DNA from: Deuterostichococcus epilithicus
Taxonomy: Eukaryota; Chlorophyta; Trebouxiophyceae; Prasiolales; Stichococcaceae
NCBI GenBank assembly: GCA_033439295.1
Contig: JAVTLE010000015.1
Span: 1 to 64,000 of the forward strand
Reading direction: 5' to 3'
Length of the DNA stretch: 64,000 nt
Part shown: positions 34,301 to 44,173 of the stretch, piece after piece
How the letters are laid out: the number at the start of each line of letters is the position of its first letter
How positions within the stretch are numbered: position 1 is the first letter of the stretch
The notes under the pieces: model-generated
The model's database searches: none
What the model was told of the DNA's origin: nothing
The model's input: only the letters and a program-made list of their open reading frames with translations
Program-made: the position numbers and the translations under genes

Positions 34301-34465
34301 GCTGCCAGATGTCAGCAGGCGCCGGAGCGGCCGCCCATGTCTCCCGTCGGCGGGGGCGTGCAGTGGCAGACTCGCTGCTGCTGACACGTCCACAGCCACG
34401 ACGAGGAGCAGGACCAGGGGCGCGCATGCGGCCGCAAGGCCACCTCGCTCAGAGGGGCTCGGCAT
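25009..34465 (-). CDS. Receptor-like protein kinase (TKL type) with long NPY-motif tail
   Basis: Exons: 34274-34465, 34042-34182, 33548-33866, 33022-33164, 32626-32715, 32314-32438, 31926-32055, 31538-31658, 31254-31312, 31012-31095, 30673-30777, 30311-30554, 29794-29981, 29140-29365, 28529-28860, 26235-28323, 25009-25909; about 1,830 aa. Order: signal peptide (LAAACAPLVLLLVVAVDVSA), short ectodomain, transmembrane helix (VVTGLVVGMAVLAAVVGFICFWLG), juxtamembrane region, kinase domain, then ~1,000 residues of Ala/Ser/Pro/Gly-rich tail. Kinase motifs: GEGSYGKV, VAVKVL (Lys), HGDMKAQN, TDVGVA in place of DFG, APEMLL, DIYSFGVVLWEI and RPTAKEIFDRM, typical of tyrosine-kinase-like/RAF-like kinases. 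Introns after 31254 and 31012 use GC donors. The join between 29794 and 29365 is unresolved, so a gene split there is possible, but phases agree on both sides. Eight N bases sit in GC-rich tail exons. Confidence 0.75.
27351..27379 (-). repeat. CTG/CAG trinucleotide run encoding poly-Gln
   Basis: About nine to ten CTG triplets on the plus strand, read as a run of glutamines flanked by Pro-rich sequence in the kinase tail. Confidence 0.9.
33127..33300 (-). repeat. Duplicated splice acceptor and exon start in the kinase gene
   Basis: About 48 bp at 33127-33174 (acceptor of exon 4 plus its first codons, V-R-E-T-G-P-H-M-A-V-M-E-G-I) is repeated at 33253-33300 (V-R-R-T-G-P-H-V-A-V-M-E-G-I). The two acceptors are 126 bp apart, exactly 42 codons, with an open frame between them. 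The upstream acceptor would therefore give a 42-residue longer protein in frame. Confidence 0.85.
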
Positions 34466-35682
34466 TGCTCAGCGCGCGACAAAGTCAGCGCCGCTGCAAG
34501 TGCGTGTGCTCAGCCATGCTGGGTCTCTCGCCGGCGGAACGCTGTGCCTCTTCCGTGTGCACGCGTCGCCTGCAGCTGGTGCCAGGCGCAAAGCCTGATG
34601 CCCAAGCCGAAGCTCCTGCAGTCATGGGTGTGTCGATCTTCAGAGGCACGCCGGATGCGTTCCCCCACCGAGACGCACGCTTTGTAGCAAGTGAGCTGAA
34701 AATTCACTTTGCGCCTTGCATCAGCGCTGCAGCAGCAGCCCTGCGTTCAGCTTGTCGACCCAGGAGTAGAAAACATCCCGTGCGAAGACGCACGCCGGAC
34801 GGAGAGGGGGGTGCCGGTCGCTTGTACACAAACACGCAGACACACTCTTTCAATCGTAGTCAGCAGGGACACACGGGCCGATGCACCAGACATGCCGAAC
34901 CTGAAATGTACCACCACTTTGTCAACGACTACGACAGCACCCACGTTCGGGTCGAAGGAGTGGAAGCCCCTGGCCAGCGGGGCACACCCACTGCAGACAC
35001 AACTTGTATCTCAGGATTTGGAAACACGCCTTCGAGGCGTGGCACAGGCCTTCGCCAAGCCGCAAGTGTGCAATACGACGCCGTACTCGTGGCTCCCCGT
35101 TGGCGCGCTGAGTGTGACTCGCGCAAGAAAGGCGGGGTTGATTCGGCGTTGGGAGGAGTGCGTCATGCATGAACTCGGTGCACAACCGGGCGATCGCCAG
35201 ACGCCGTGCCGGGCGAGGAAGACAGTCCAGCAGGGAATACGTCATCCCCCCTGCTGGCTGACGAAGGGAGACGGAGGAGATGGTACAAGTGTACAACTCT
35301 GCCATCCGAGCCAAGCCAGAGAAACCCTGGCTCCCCTCCTCACAAGAGGAACTGGGCCCGTGCAAGACAGTAACTGGGCGTTGAGGTTGACTGGTCATGA
35401 AGCTAATGACGAACAAGTCCTTGCAACATGGGATCCTGCTGCTGCTCGACCGAACAGTTGGCAATGCCTGACAGGCAATGATGAACCAGACATGAATAAC
35501 GTCCAGCAACAATCTGCGAAGTGCTCTGATGACCCTCCTCAAAGCCTGATGGTGTTCCATCGCAGTACGCAGCTGCCCATCATGGGTAAGCAGTGTCCTC
35601 GCAACCACCATGGGCAAGCATCGTGCGCCGCCATCACGTCTTGGCGCATCAGTATGCCCGTTAGGGAGACTGCACGATGCGC
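34466..35682. other. Kinase 5' flank and CP12 3' flank
   Basis: Both neighbours are on the minus strand. A 364-codon plus-strand frame (34709-35803) crosses this stretch but runs antisense into the last CP12 exon and has no domain; see rejected items. The true content should be the kinase promoter and CP12 3' UTR. Confidence 0.4.
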
Positions 35683-36778
35683 TCAGTCCTCGTACACCCT
35701 GCAGAGTGAATTGTGCTGCTCATGCACTGCCAAGAAGGTATCATACAGATTTGGTGAGAATGACGACGTGCGCCAACATCATGGCAGCCCTCACCCACTC
35801 TGAAACAGGAGGCGCACAAGGTATATGTGGCTACATTTCGGGGTAAGAGTTTCCAGAATGCATTTTCGACCAGAGAATTCGATCCCACGTACCGGCATTC
35901 GTCTGCATCCGGGTTGTCCTCGCAGTATTCTTCCAGGACGTCCTTCTTGTTGGACTGGGCGGTGGTGCGCTTGTCGGACAGCGCTGCACTGATCTCCTCG
36001 ACGTCGTCCCACGCGTTGGCGCACTCGCCCGTGGAGCCGCCCTCGCACGTCTCGCGCGCGTTGTCGATGGCTGTCTCCACTGCGCTCTTGTCCTGCGGCC
36101 CGGGAGGGTGCAGCGCTATGAAGCTGCAGGACTTGATGGCAGCACACGGCTGGAACATGTGCTCGACGAGCCCACTGCCCCTCGACGAGCACACTGCTCC
36201 ACCTCCCACTGAACTGGCAGTGCGCAACATCTAAATGCTGCACGGCCTATCAAGTGCAGGGAGTCAAGGGCCGCGATCTAGATGAGTCTTAGTCTGATGC
36301 TCGACTGCAGGAGCCGGTGTGTGGGTCCGAGCATGAGACGGGTTGATGATACTGGCCTGTGATGCAGCAGGGAAGGGTATGAGATGCTGCCATAGCACAG
36401 CCCGAACCCCCCAGCTGAGACCATCGATCAGGATGCAGGGTCCCCGGAGATCACCGCAACCCTCAAGAGCTGCAGCGCGGCTGGCCCGTGACTGCGAAGG
36501 ACATCTGCCAGCAACTGCATGAGCAAATCTGAAAGCTGCCGCACGCCAGGCGCCTCCGCTCTTGCGAGCCGCGCGCGACTTCACAAAGCTCATGATGAGA
36601 GTTCCATGCTTCTGCCAGGCCAGCTGCCACGCTCGAGGAGCCTCACCGGCGTGGCCCGGACTGTGTGGATGCGTCGGGCCTGCACGGCCACACGGCCCGC
36701 TGGCTGGGGCGCGGCCGTCCGCTGCACGCGCACGGCGCGCAGGCTCATCACTGGTGCGGTGGTCGCCATGGCTGCCAT
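35683..36778 (-). CDS. CP12: Calvin cycle regulatory protein CP12, plastid precursor
   Basis: Three exons, exact phases: 36647-36778, 35893-36092, 35683-35698; 115 aa. Exon 1 is a plastid transit peptide (MSLRAVRVQRTAAPQPAGRV). The mature part has both redox cysteine pairs, Cys60-x7-Cys68 (TCEGGSTGEC) and Cys101-x8-Cys110 (YCEDNPDADEC), the AWDDVEE core motif and the short C-terminal tail VYED, which comes from a 16 nt last exon. CP12 is a disordered linker that, when oxidised in the dark, joins GAPDH (via the C-terminal tail) and phosphoribulokinase into an inactive complex in the stroma; thioredoxin reduction releases them. Nothing is missing. The start is the first in-frame ATG; a second Met at residue 4 is possible. 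Confidence 0.95.
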
Positions 36779-37276
36779 TGCTGCTGGTTGCTGGGGTGCT
36801 GTGAACGCTCTTAGATAATGCTGGCTGCAGAACGCGAGGCAGTGAGCGCAATGAGCCGAGCGTCACCAGCACTGACGACTGTCAGGGGGTATGGCCTAAT
36901 GCCAGCTGGGGGTTGCTAATCGAGCACCCAATGGCGCGTTGGAAACGCAGTAGTCTCGGGTTGAATTGTGTTCCCGCAGCCCAGATGGCCGCAGAGAGCG
37001 ACCTAAGCTGCGCACTTCGACGCACAACCGCACGATCGGGCGTATCGCACATCGCTACTGAGCTCAGCGCGCCAGCCCACCCAGCAGTAACGGCCTCTCG
37101 CGTCGGCTGCACCTCCTTTGCCACTTCCTGCGACGTGAACAACTAGGCTGTCGCAGACATGCAGCCGCTTGCGGCACACAGCTCGAGCTGCCGCATAGGC
37201 GTCACGGCCGCTTCGGTCGCGAGCACCAGTGGGCGACCTGCAAGCAGCGGTGCAGCCCCGCACCACCGGCAATGGC
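36779..37276. promoter_or_regulatory. Divergent promoter region of CP12 and the S1-domain gene
   Basis: 498 bp between the start of CP12 (-) and of a plastid-type S1 gene (+). Both products carry transit peptides, so the head-to-head pair could share control. No specific element is claimed. Confidence 0.4.
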
Positions 37277-40200
37277 ATGCGGGTGCGCGCTGGTTTTGCT
37301 GCTCTGCAGCTGACACTGCCAGCAGCAATCTTCTTTGCAAATCCCAAGCTGGGTAGCTTATCCCACAGCGCCTGCTCTACCCTCGCGGGGCATCGAAGCA
37401 GTCGTTGTGCCCTCACAGCAGGTGCGCAGCAGCAGGCACGGCTGCGGCGGGACTGCAGCGTGGGCATCACAAATACGCAGGCGGAGCTGATCGCAGCCGG
37501 CCTGCACGATGCTGCGGACGACGAATACCTGGAGATCAACCGCATCCAGGTGAGCACGGTGCACAGTAGCAGGAGCCGTTGGGGTGCGTCGAGTGCCACA
37601 GCGACTACAAAGAACAGGGTTTGCTGGAGTTGCCCGCCCGTCTGGCAAACCCATCAACGTACAAGCAATAGGCGAGCCTCAGACTTCGGCTGGAGCCAAG
37701 GTGTCACAGCCGATCCAAGGATTGAAGAGCTGTTGCTGGCTCAAGCCGCCGCGGCTCATGGGTCTGGCAGCAACTGGCGGCGCTGCAGCGCTGCAACAAC
37801 AGTCTGCGGTGGCACCGCAGATGGTCCCAGGGGCCGCTGGCAGAGGTGGCAATGAAGTTGGTAATGACGTGCTCCTCTATCGATGAGGATGCAATGGATC
37901 TTGCGCTCGACAAAATCCTGCAGGTGCCAAACCCGGAACTGGGACCGTTGGAGCAGCGGGTCGAGGCGACATATGAGGAGGCCATGTTCACGGAGGAGAT
38001 CAGCCCAACGGACACTCAGTACTGGTTCACCGCGCCCGAAGGTGGGTCTGGAGAAAGGCACATTGCATGGCGCGGCCGAGGGTGAAGGCGGAGACATCAG
38101 GGCAACACTGGAAGATTTCAGCTTCCGCCACTGGAAGCCCTGAGCCATGCTGCACCGCGGCATCTGTATCGAGATGCATGGCGCAAAGATGCCAACAGAA
38201 GCGCAAGCACCATCAGAAGCTGGCCACCTGGGCGAGCAGCACATCCCGAAGCTGAACCCCTGAACCGGGTGCAGAGGGCTGGAACACGGAGCCGGAGCGC
38301 GTGCCAAAGGCGCCGCTTCTGGCGAACGTCATGCCAACGCCGCTCAACCCTGGCGAGGGCAGGGTGCGTGCTTCCAAATGCAGGGCTCCATACAGCTGTA
38401 TTGTGATACTCGAAGCTGATTGTACAGGGGGCAGAGCCTGCCCTGCGCCACCAGGGCCCCTGGTGCCGTAAACACCTCAGCGAAACGCTGTTCTAGGGGT
38501 GTAGGGGCTTAGGGCCCAGCTGTGTCCTGGCCAGCGACAGGCACGTGCACCATGAACCTGGTTCCTCACCAGTGTGTGGCATGGAACATTGCATGGGAGG
38601 TGACGGACGATGCGGATGTCTCTGATGGCAAGGCAGCAGCTGACGCTGCTCAGCGTGATGCTGCTCCGCATGTTTCGTGTCTCACCGCGTCCCGCTCCTC
38701 AGGCGACCCGGCCCTTGCGATTCTGTCGTCAACTGTCTGGTGTCTGCCTGACCTGTGACCTGTCGTGCAGACGCCGCTGGACGGCTTGAAGGAGGGGGCC
38801 GAGATGACGGGCGTTGTGACCCGCCTCATGCTGCACCACGGCGCGCAGGTCGACCTGGGGGCGGAGTACGACGGGTGCGCTTGACCTCCCTTTGTTTGTA
38901 AAACAAAATAAGAAAGAAAGCACAAAACCCTGTGACCGCTCTCTGCGGGTCCACACCAGCCGGTGTGCACTGGGACATGCTGGGATTCCGCATCCTGGTA
39001 GCAGTGCACCTCATACGCATGGGGGCTGGAGCTCCGACGTCAAGAGGGGAGGGGAATGGGAGTTGCAACGGGCCCCGTCGCTGCGGTGCCTGCAATGATC
39101 TGTGTCGCGGGCTTGCGAGCCGCGCACTTGTCAAACATGCTGTAGGCGCCTCTGCTGACACGCCTGCTGCTGCAGCAGCCATGCGCATTGGACCCCGCAG
39201 GCTGCTGGGGCGCCGTGACGGGCTCGCGGTCTAGGGGTCGCCCGCTGCGTTGCTTCCTGGGGCCAACGGCGAGACCACAATGCAACGATCCTGCTGTGCA
39301 GCCTGATACCCATCCTGCTGGAGGAGTGGGTGGACGAGGTGCAGGAGGCGGTGTTCATCGACACGGAAGTCCGCGTGCGCATCCACAAGGTGGGGCGCCG
39401 CCGGACGTTGGCAGCCCTGCGCACTGCGACCAAGTCTGTGGCGGGCTTGGGCGCAGCATAGCGCCTGCCTGCCTGGCCATTTCGTCCCGCAACAGGGCAG
39501 GCGGCTGCCCGGGCTAGGGCCACTACAGGGTGAGCTCTGAAACCCGACCAACTGCAAATGCACAACTAAGCCTCGTGACCATTCAGCTGTGGCGCCGCCG
39601 CAGATCCGGGACACATCGCTGTACCGGTGGCCTGTGCAGCTGGAGCTGCTGTCGCCTGCCCACGCAGCAGACCTCCTGTGCGTCACTATACCCCCTTCGC
39701 CACATTCTGCCGCAACCTGCAGGTGTTGCCTGCAGGTGTTGCATGACATGCATTTTGTGTCCCATCTTGACGTCAGCCGGCTGCAGCAGCAGAGCCGACG
39801 GCAGCAGCAGAGCAGCCGAATTGAAGGCGTTGCACTAGCAGCAAAGCGTCGGGCAGGCCGTGACCTGGCGGCCCCAATGACCAGGCCAGGGCCGTCTGCT
39901 CTGGTGCCGCCTGGTGGCCTTCCAAGGCCTCTGATGACGTCTGAAGGAGACCTGATTACGTGATCGTGAGTCGCAGGCCGCCGCCAGAGGCGCACCGGCC
40001 GACGCTGGACCTGCGGGGGCGCGACAACATCGAGTCGCTGGTGGAGGAGACCGGGCGGCCGTACCACGTGCGCCGCTACTGGACCGAGATGGGTGACCAG
40101 GGTTTCGATGTGCGCCTTCCTGCCTCCCTCCTGCCTTCCGTGTTCCCTCGTCCGTCTCCCTCCGGCTGCTCCTGGTTCCTGTGGGTGCCCTCTGCAGCGC

Positions 40201-40590
40201 ATCACTGTCCTTGTTTGGCTTCACGTCACGCGCCCGCTGGGCAGGAAGGTGGCTTGAGCGGCCGCTGTCAAAGTGACCCGCACCTGCCGCTGTCGGCCTC
40301 AAGGCCCCCGCTGCTGTCATTCCGTACTCGTGGAACCTTGCTTGCTGTCCGCATCCGAGTGCGGTGAGGAGGCGGGGAGGAGGTCGTGACGTTGCAGGAG
40401 CTGCGCGCTGATGCTGAGCGCCTGTCGTCAGCCCCTGCCGCTCAGCCCGCAAATCATTCCACAAATCGCGTCCGTCAAAACCTAAACCCTGCAGTGCGAC
40501 GAGGAGGCTGAGGAGGAGGGGACGACGCCGCGGGAGCTGTGGGACCCCTCAGTCCTGCACCGCATCTCCGAGCTGGGCGCGAGCTTCTGA
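37277..40590 (+). CDS. Plastid S1-domain protein, PTAC10-like
   Basis: Ten exons with consistent phases: 37277-37549, 37888-38041, 38275-38363, 38771-38874, 39302-39389, 39604-39677, 39977-40109, 40198-40248, 40398-40469, 40495-40590; 377 aa. The N-terminus is transit-like (MRVRAGFAALQLTLPAAIFF). The middle has an S1 fold: LKEGAEMTGVVTRLMLHHGA, VDLGAEYDGLIPI, then DTEVRVRIHKIRDTSLYRWP and VQLELLSP. The last part resembles the RDPYRFRFPLELRFVHP region I recall from Arabidopsis PTAC10, a subunit associated with the plastid-encoded RNA polymerase, so a role in plastid transcription or RNA handling is inferred. It is shorter than plant PTAC10 (about 670 aa), lacking most of its C-terminal region. 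The second exon's acceptor and the N-terminal start are the least certain points. Confidence 0.65.
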
Positions 40591-41302
40591 GCCCGCTGAC
40601 GCCGGCGGCATGGCGTGCGCCGGAAGTGCGGCGGCGCCTGCGCCGGGCTGTGGCAGCGCCGGCAGGTGCTCGCAGGGACGTCAGCCCGTGGCTGCAGGCG
40701 CAGGTTGCCGCATGGCCGCACCAGGCCGGTTGGATCCTAGCCGAGGAGCTTTGTGGGGCATGCTGTGCAGCTCGCATGTGGGCCGCATTGTACAATAGGT
40801 AGGTATGCAGTGAGGCGCTGGGCCAGCAGCTGGGCGGGTATGCATATCTGACTGGGCCATCGGCTTAGAATTCCTGGTGTTTGTGATGATAAAGTCGCTG
40901 GACGTCCGTCACATGTGAGTCCATGCTTTTGCAAGACTCTCGCACCGACTGCAGCACTCCATGGAGGCGGCAGCGGTGCCGCAGGCACGCCATCATGCCA
41001 CCTCAGATCATCTCAGTCAGGACCAACACCCAGGCAGGCTTCTAAAACGCCATTGGCGCATGCAGTGGGCGGGGGAGATGGTGTTGTCAGGTCCAGAGGG
41101 CAGGGTTTGTTCGGCTCCGCGCACATGGCAGATTGGTGCTGCTGCTCAACAAGACAACAACCACGTCACAATTGGTCCTTCAGTGTTGTCAGCCGGCATA
41201 TTTGCTGCTGCAGACCTCCAGAGTCGTGCTGACTGAGGTTCCCGACCTCCAAGGGCCTGTGCACGGAGTAAAGTCTCCTCTGGTGGTGGCAGATTCTCAG
41301 GC
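40591..41302. other. Intergenic between two plus-strand genes
   Basis: No supported gene. It would hold the S1 gene's 3' UTR and the next gene's promoter. Confidence 0.4.
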
Positions 41303-42709
41303 ATGACCCTGCTGGTCGCCAGCTGCCGGTCAGCGTACAGCCTGCAGCGCCACCGAGTTTCGGCTTCCACAGCATCAGCAACACCCTTCGTGAACGTCAG
41401 GCGCAGCTGCGCGTCTCGCGTCGATCACAGGCGTCGAAAGAGCTGCGTGCAGGAGCGTGCTGAGCGCCAAGCGACCATCCACATTTTCGCCGGCGAGGTG
41501 CGCTGCTCCGAGTTGCAATGCTCGCTCTGCCAGCACCTGCTACAGTCTATGGCCAAGGCGACATGCACACTTCATGTCAGGCGCCGCTCAAGGTGGCGCC
41601 GGCACTGCTCACGCAGGCGGGTAGGGAGGCGCAGCCGTCAAGCGCAGCTGCAGAGCCACAGCAGGCGGCATCAGGCAAGGCGTGCACGCGATGTGGCGCG
41701 ACGTACCCGCTGTTCTACTTCCCGCGCATTGCCTCGCAACCGGATGGGCACTGGGTGCACTGCTTCGCATGCCGGCTGGAGCTGCGGCACATTGCCAAGC
41801 CGCCCCGCCGGTGCGCCCGCCTGACTGCGACGTTCGCAACCGGCCTGCAGTCGCTTTGTAATGATCGAGAGGGTGTGGGGTTTTGGATATGACAGTCCGG
41901 GTGCTGCTCAGCACTGGAGACGGCAGTGGCTGCACCTCACAGCACCCCTGCTTCGGTCTGGTGTTTTCCCCACAGACTGAACCCGCGAACCCAACCTGTG
42001 TTGCAGGGTTGAGGACGACGAGCACGCGCCAACGGACGAGCCTCGGACCTGCAACAAATGCGGACAGCTGCTGCGCGCGGCCTTCTTCCCGCTGTACTTC
42101 AAGCTGCTCGGCGGCCGACACCGCACATGCCTGGCATGCGAAGCCAAGAAACGGCGTGCGTACGGAAGGCGGGTTGTAGTGATTCCGGAGGTCAAGCGGT
42201 GCAGCCGCTGCGGGGAGGCGCGGTCTGCGGCGCAGTTCAAGCATGACCGGCGGTCGCCTGATGGCCTGGGCGCCATTTGCCTCTCGTGCCATCGCGCGTA
42301 CAACCGGGGCCGCAAGCAGCCTCTCGTCAGCGTGCCTGTGGCCGAAAAGACGTGCGGGATGTGCAAGCGCAGCCTGCCAGCCGCCGAGTTTCACGCCGAT
42401 GCAAGGTGTGCCTCGGGGGCTTGCCCCTGGAGCGCATCTTGTGGTGGCTTCGTGGCGGGTGGCGCCACTTGCATGACGGCCCAGAGTTTCGAGCCCGTGA
42501 GTGCACTCCTACACAGCACAGACTCTGTCTGTTGGCATGCTTCCGGGAGAGCTGGGGTGTGGCCATCGGCCCACACTGCTGAGTTCGCTGCTGGTTGTGG
42601 TTTCAGGAAGGTGGATGGCCTCCGTGAACAGTGCAAAGCGTGCTCATCGGACTACAGTGCGAGGTTGAGGCGACGGCAGGCGGGAGCTGGCCCCGGACAG
42701 GAGCCGTGA
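41303..42709 (+). CDS. Protein with four tandem zinc-ribbon (CxxC...CxxC) units
   Basis: Exons 41303-41497, 41617-41810, 42007-42405, 42607-42709; 296 aa, all phases agree. Exon 1 is a Ser/Arg-rich presequence-like segment. Then come four similar units, each a CxxC, an aromatic/FP stretch, and a second CxxC ~22-35 residues later: CTRC..CFAC, CNKC..CLAC, CSRC..CLSC, CGMC..CKAC. In units 3-4 the linker contains the DGL before the second pair, as seen in small zinc ribbons of HNH-endonuclease and other nucleic-acid-binding proteins. All sixteen cysteines are present, so four zinc sites are likely. DNA or RNA binding is inferred; I do not recognise the family. Unit 4 is split by an intron. Confidence 0.7.
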
Positions 42710-44173
42710 TGCAGTGCCGTGATGCCCAACCGTCCGCAACTGCAAAGCAGGGTGACTGTGCTCCGGAAAATGTGTTGCACGTGACTGCAGATGGCCTGTT
42801 ATCTGTTCAGCTGCCTGGATGTGTGCTTTGAGGTGACAGCTTCATCTGCAGGGCACCCTGGCGGAGCCGCCCGGCAGTGGATGTGGCAACCTGCCATGAG
42901 TGCGCATGTTCCTCCTGGCTCAGCAGCGGCGCTGTACAGGTGGGTGCATCACCTGCTGTGCCTGCACATGCGAGTGCCATCCCAGACACCACCACGGCAT
43001 GCGAGCTGGCGCTTGATGCGGGCACATTTGCGGCAGTGCTGCGCTCATTCCGCTGTTGTCTTGGGCACCGGTGCATCCGAGGCCTCAGGCCGTGCGTCTT
43101 ACGCACCTACGTCACGTGAATGCAGGTGCAATGCACGCCACTGCATGCGCTGCAGGATGCAAGCGAGTCAGTGGCGAGCTGACGGTGCCGCTGCTGGACC
43201 GCTTGGGGTGGGGCCAAAAGCCATGAACGTACAACAGCCAGCATTCGGTGCCGAGCAGGAATCTGAGTGATGCTTGGTCGACTTCCATGGCAGTCATTAG
43301 GGTTGGACTGGGCAAAGTGTAGAGGGCTTTATTGCGCAGCTCCAAGGTGAGAGCTCGTGAAGCGTGATGTGGCGAGAGTGCAAGAGAATCACCTGCCACT
43401 CAGGCTGAAGCTGGGATGAAAACAGCGTCATCAATACTTATTGAAACACAACATTCTGGTAGTGATGTGAGGTTGGAAACAGGCATCTACCAACTCTTCA
43501 TTCCGTTCCTTCGAGAACCTTTACTGTTGCGCACCATGAACCCTCCAGATGCTGCATATGTCCGGCACACGCCAAGTTCACAAGTCACAGAGCAGCGGCA
43601 CCAAGGCTGCCGCAGCAGGCATCGGTCACGCAAGCCTGTCGGCTGTCAATCCAGGTCGTTAGCTTTGCCTGGTTGGCATGAGGATGCATTCAAAGTGTGA
43701 TGTCTGGCTATGTGCCTGGAGTGCGCTTTCCACCCCCCCCCGGCTGCTGCAACTGAAATTCTGAATGGCTGCCGCCGCGGCTGCTGCCGCAGCTGTTGGC
43801 GCTGCCGGTCCTGCTGCTGCCTGCAAGCAGGGCCCTCCCTGACGGGCCGTGCAGGTGCACTGCTTCAACGGCCTCGATAATTGCCTAAAAGCCGCAACAT
43901 GCGCCGGACCCATGCGCCTGGCGTCCCTGGCACGGCCGCCAAACACTAGGTGAAACGGCGACATTCATGGGCGCCTGGCCGTTGCTTTGCTGCTGAGGCG
44001 ACCTGCCGGTCTCGCGCAAGTGCGCCACTGGCACGATACGGCAGCCCTGGTGCAGCTGCTGCCCCGGCTGCAGCATGGCAACTTTGCCGCGCCGCGCCTT
44101 CGGCCAAGCTCCTGTCGGGCAGCAGCATTCTGAGGCACCCGCATAGTAGTTGCCGCCATCGCCAGGAGCAGCC
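42710..44173. other. Convergent intergenic region
   Basis: Between the zinc-ribbon gene (+) and the glycosyltransferase gene (-). A plus ORF of 159 codons (42791-43270) has no domain or splice support. A C-run sits at about 43733-43741. Nothing else recognised. Confidence 0.4.

Noticed and set aside
34709-35803. 364-codon plus-strand ORF between the kinase and CP12
   Set aside because: No domain, odd composition, no splice logic, and its 3' part is antisense to the last CP12 exon. Long chance ORFs are common in this GC-rich DNA.
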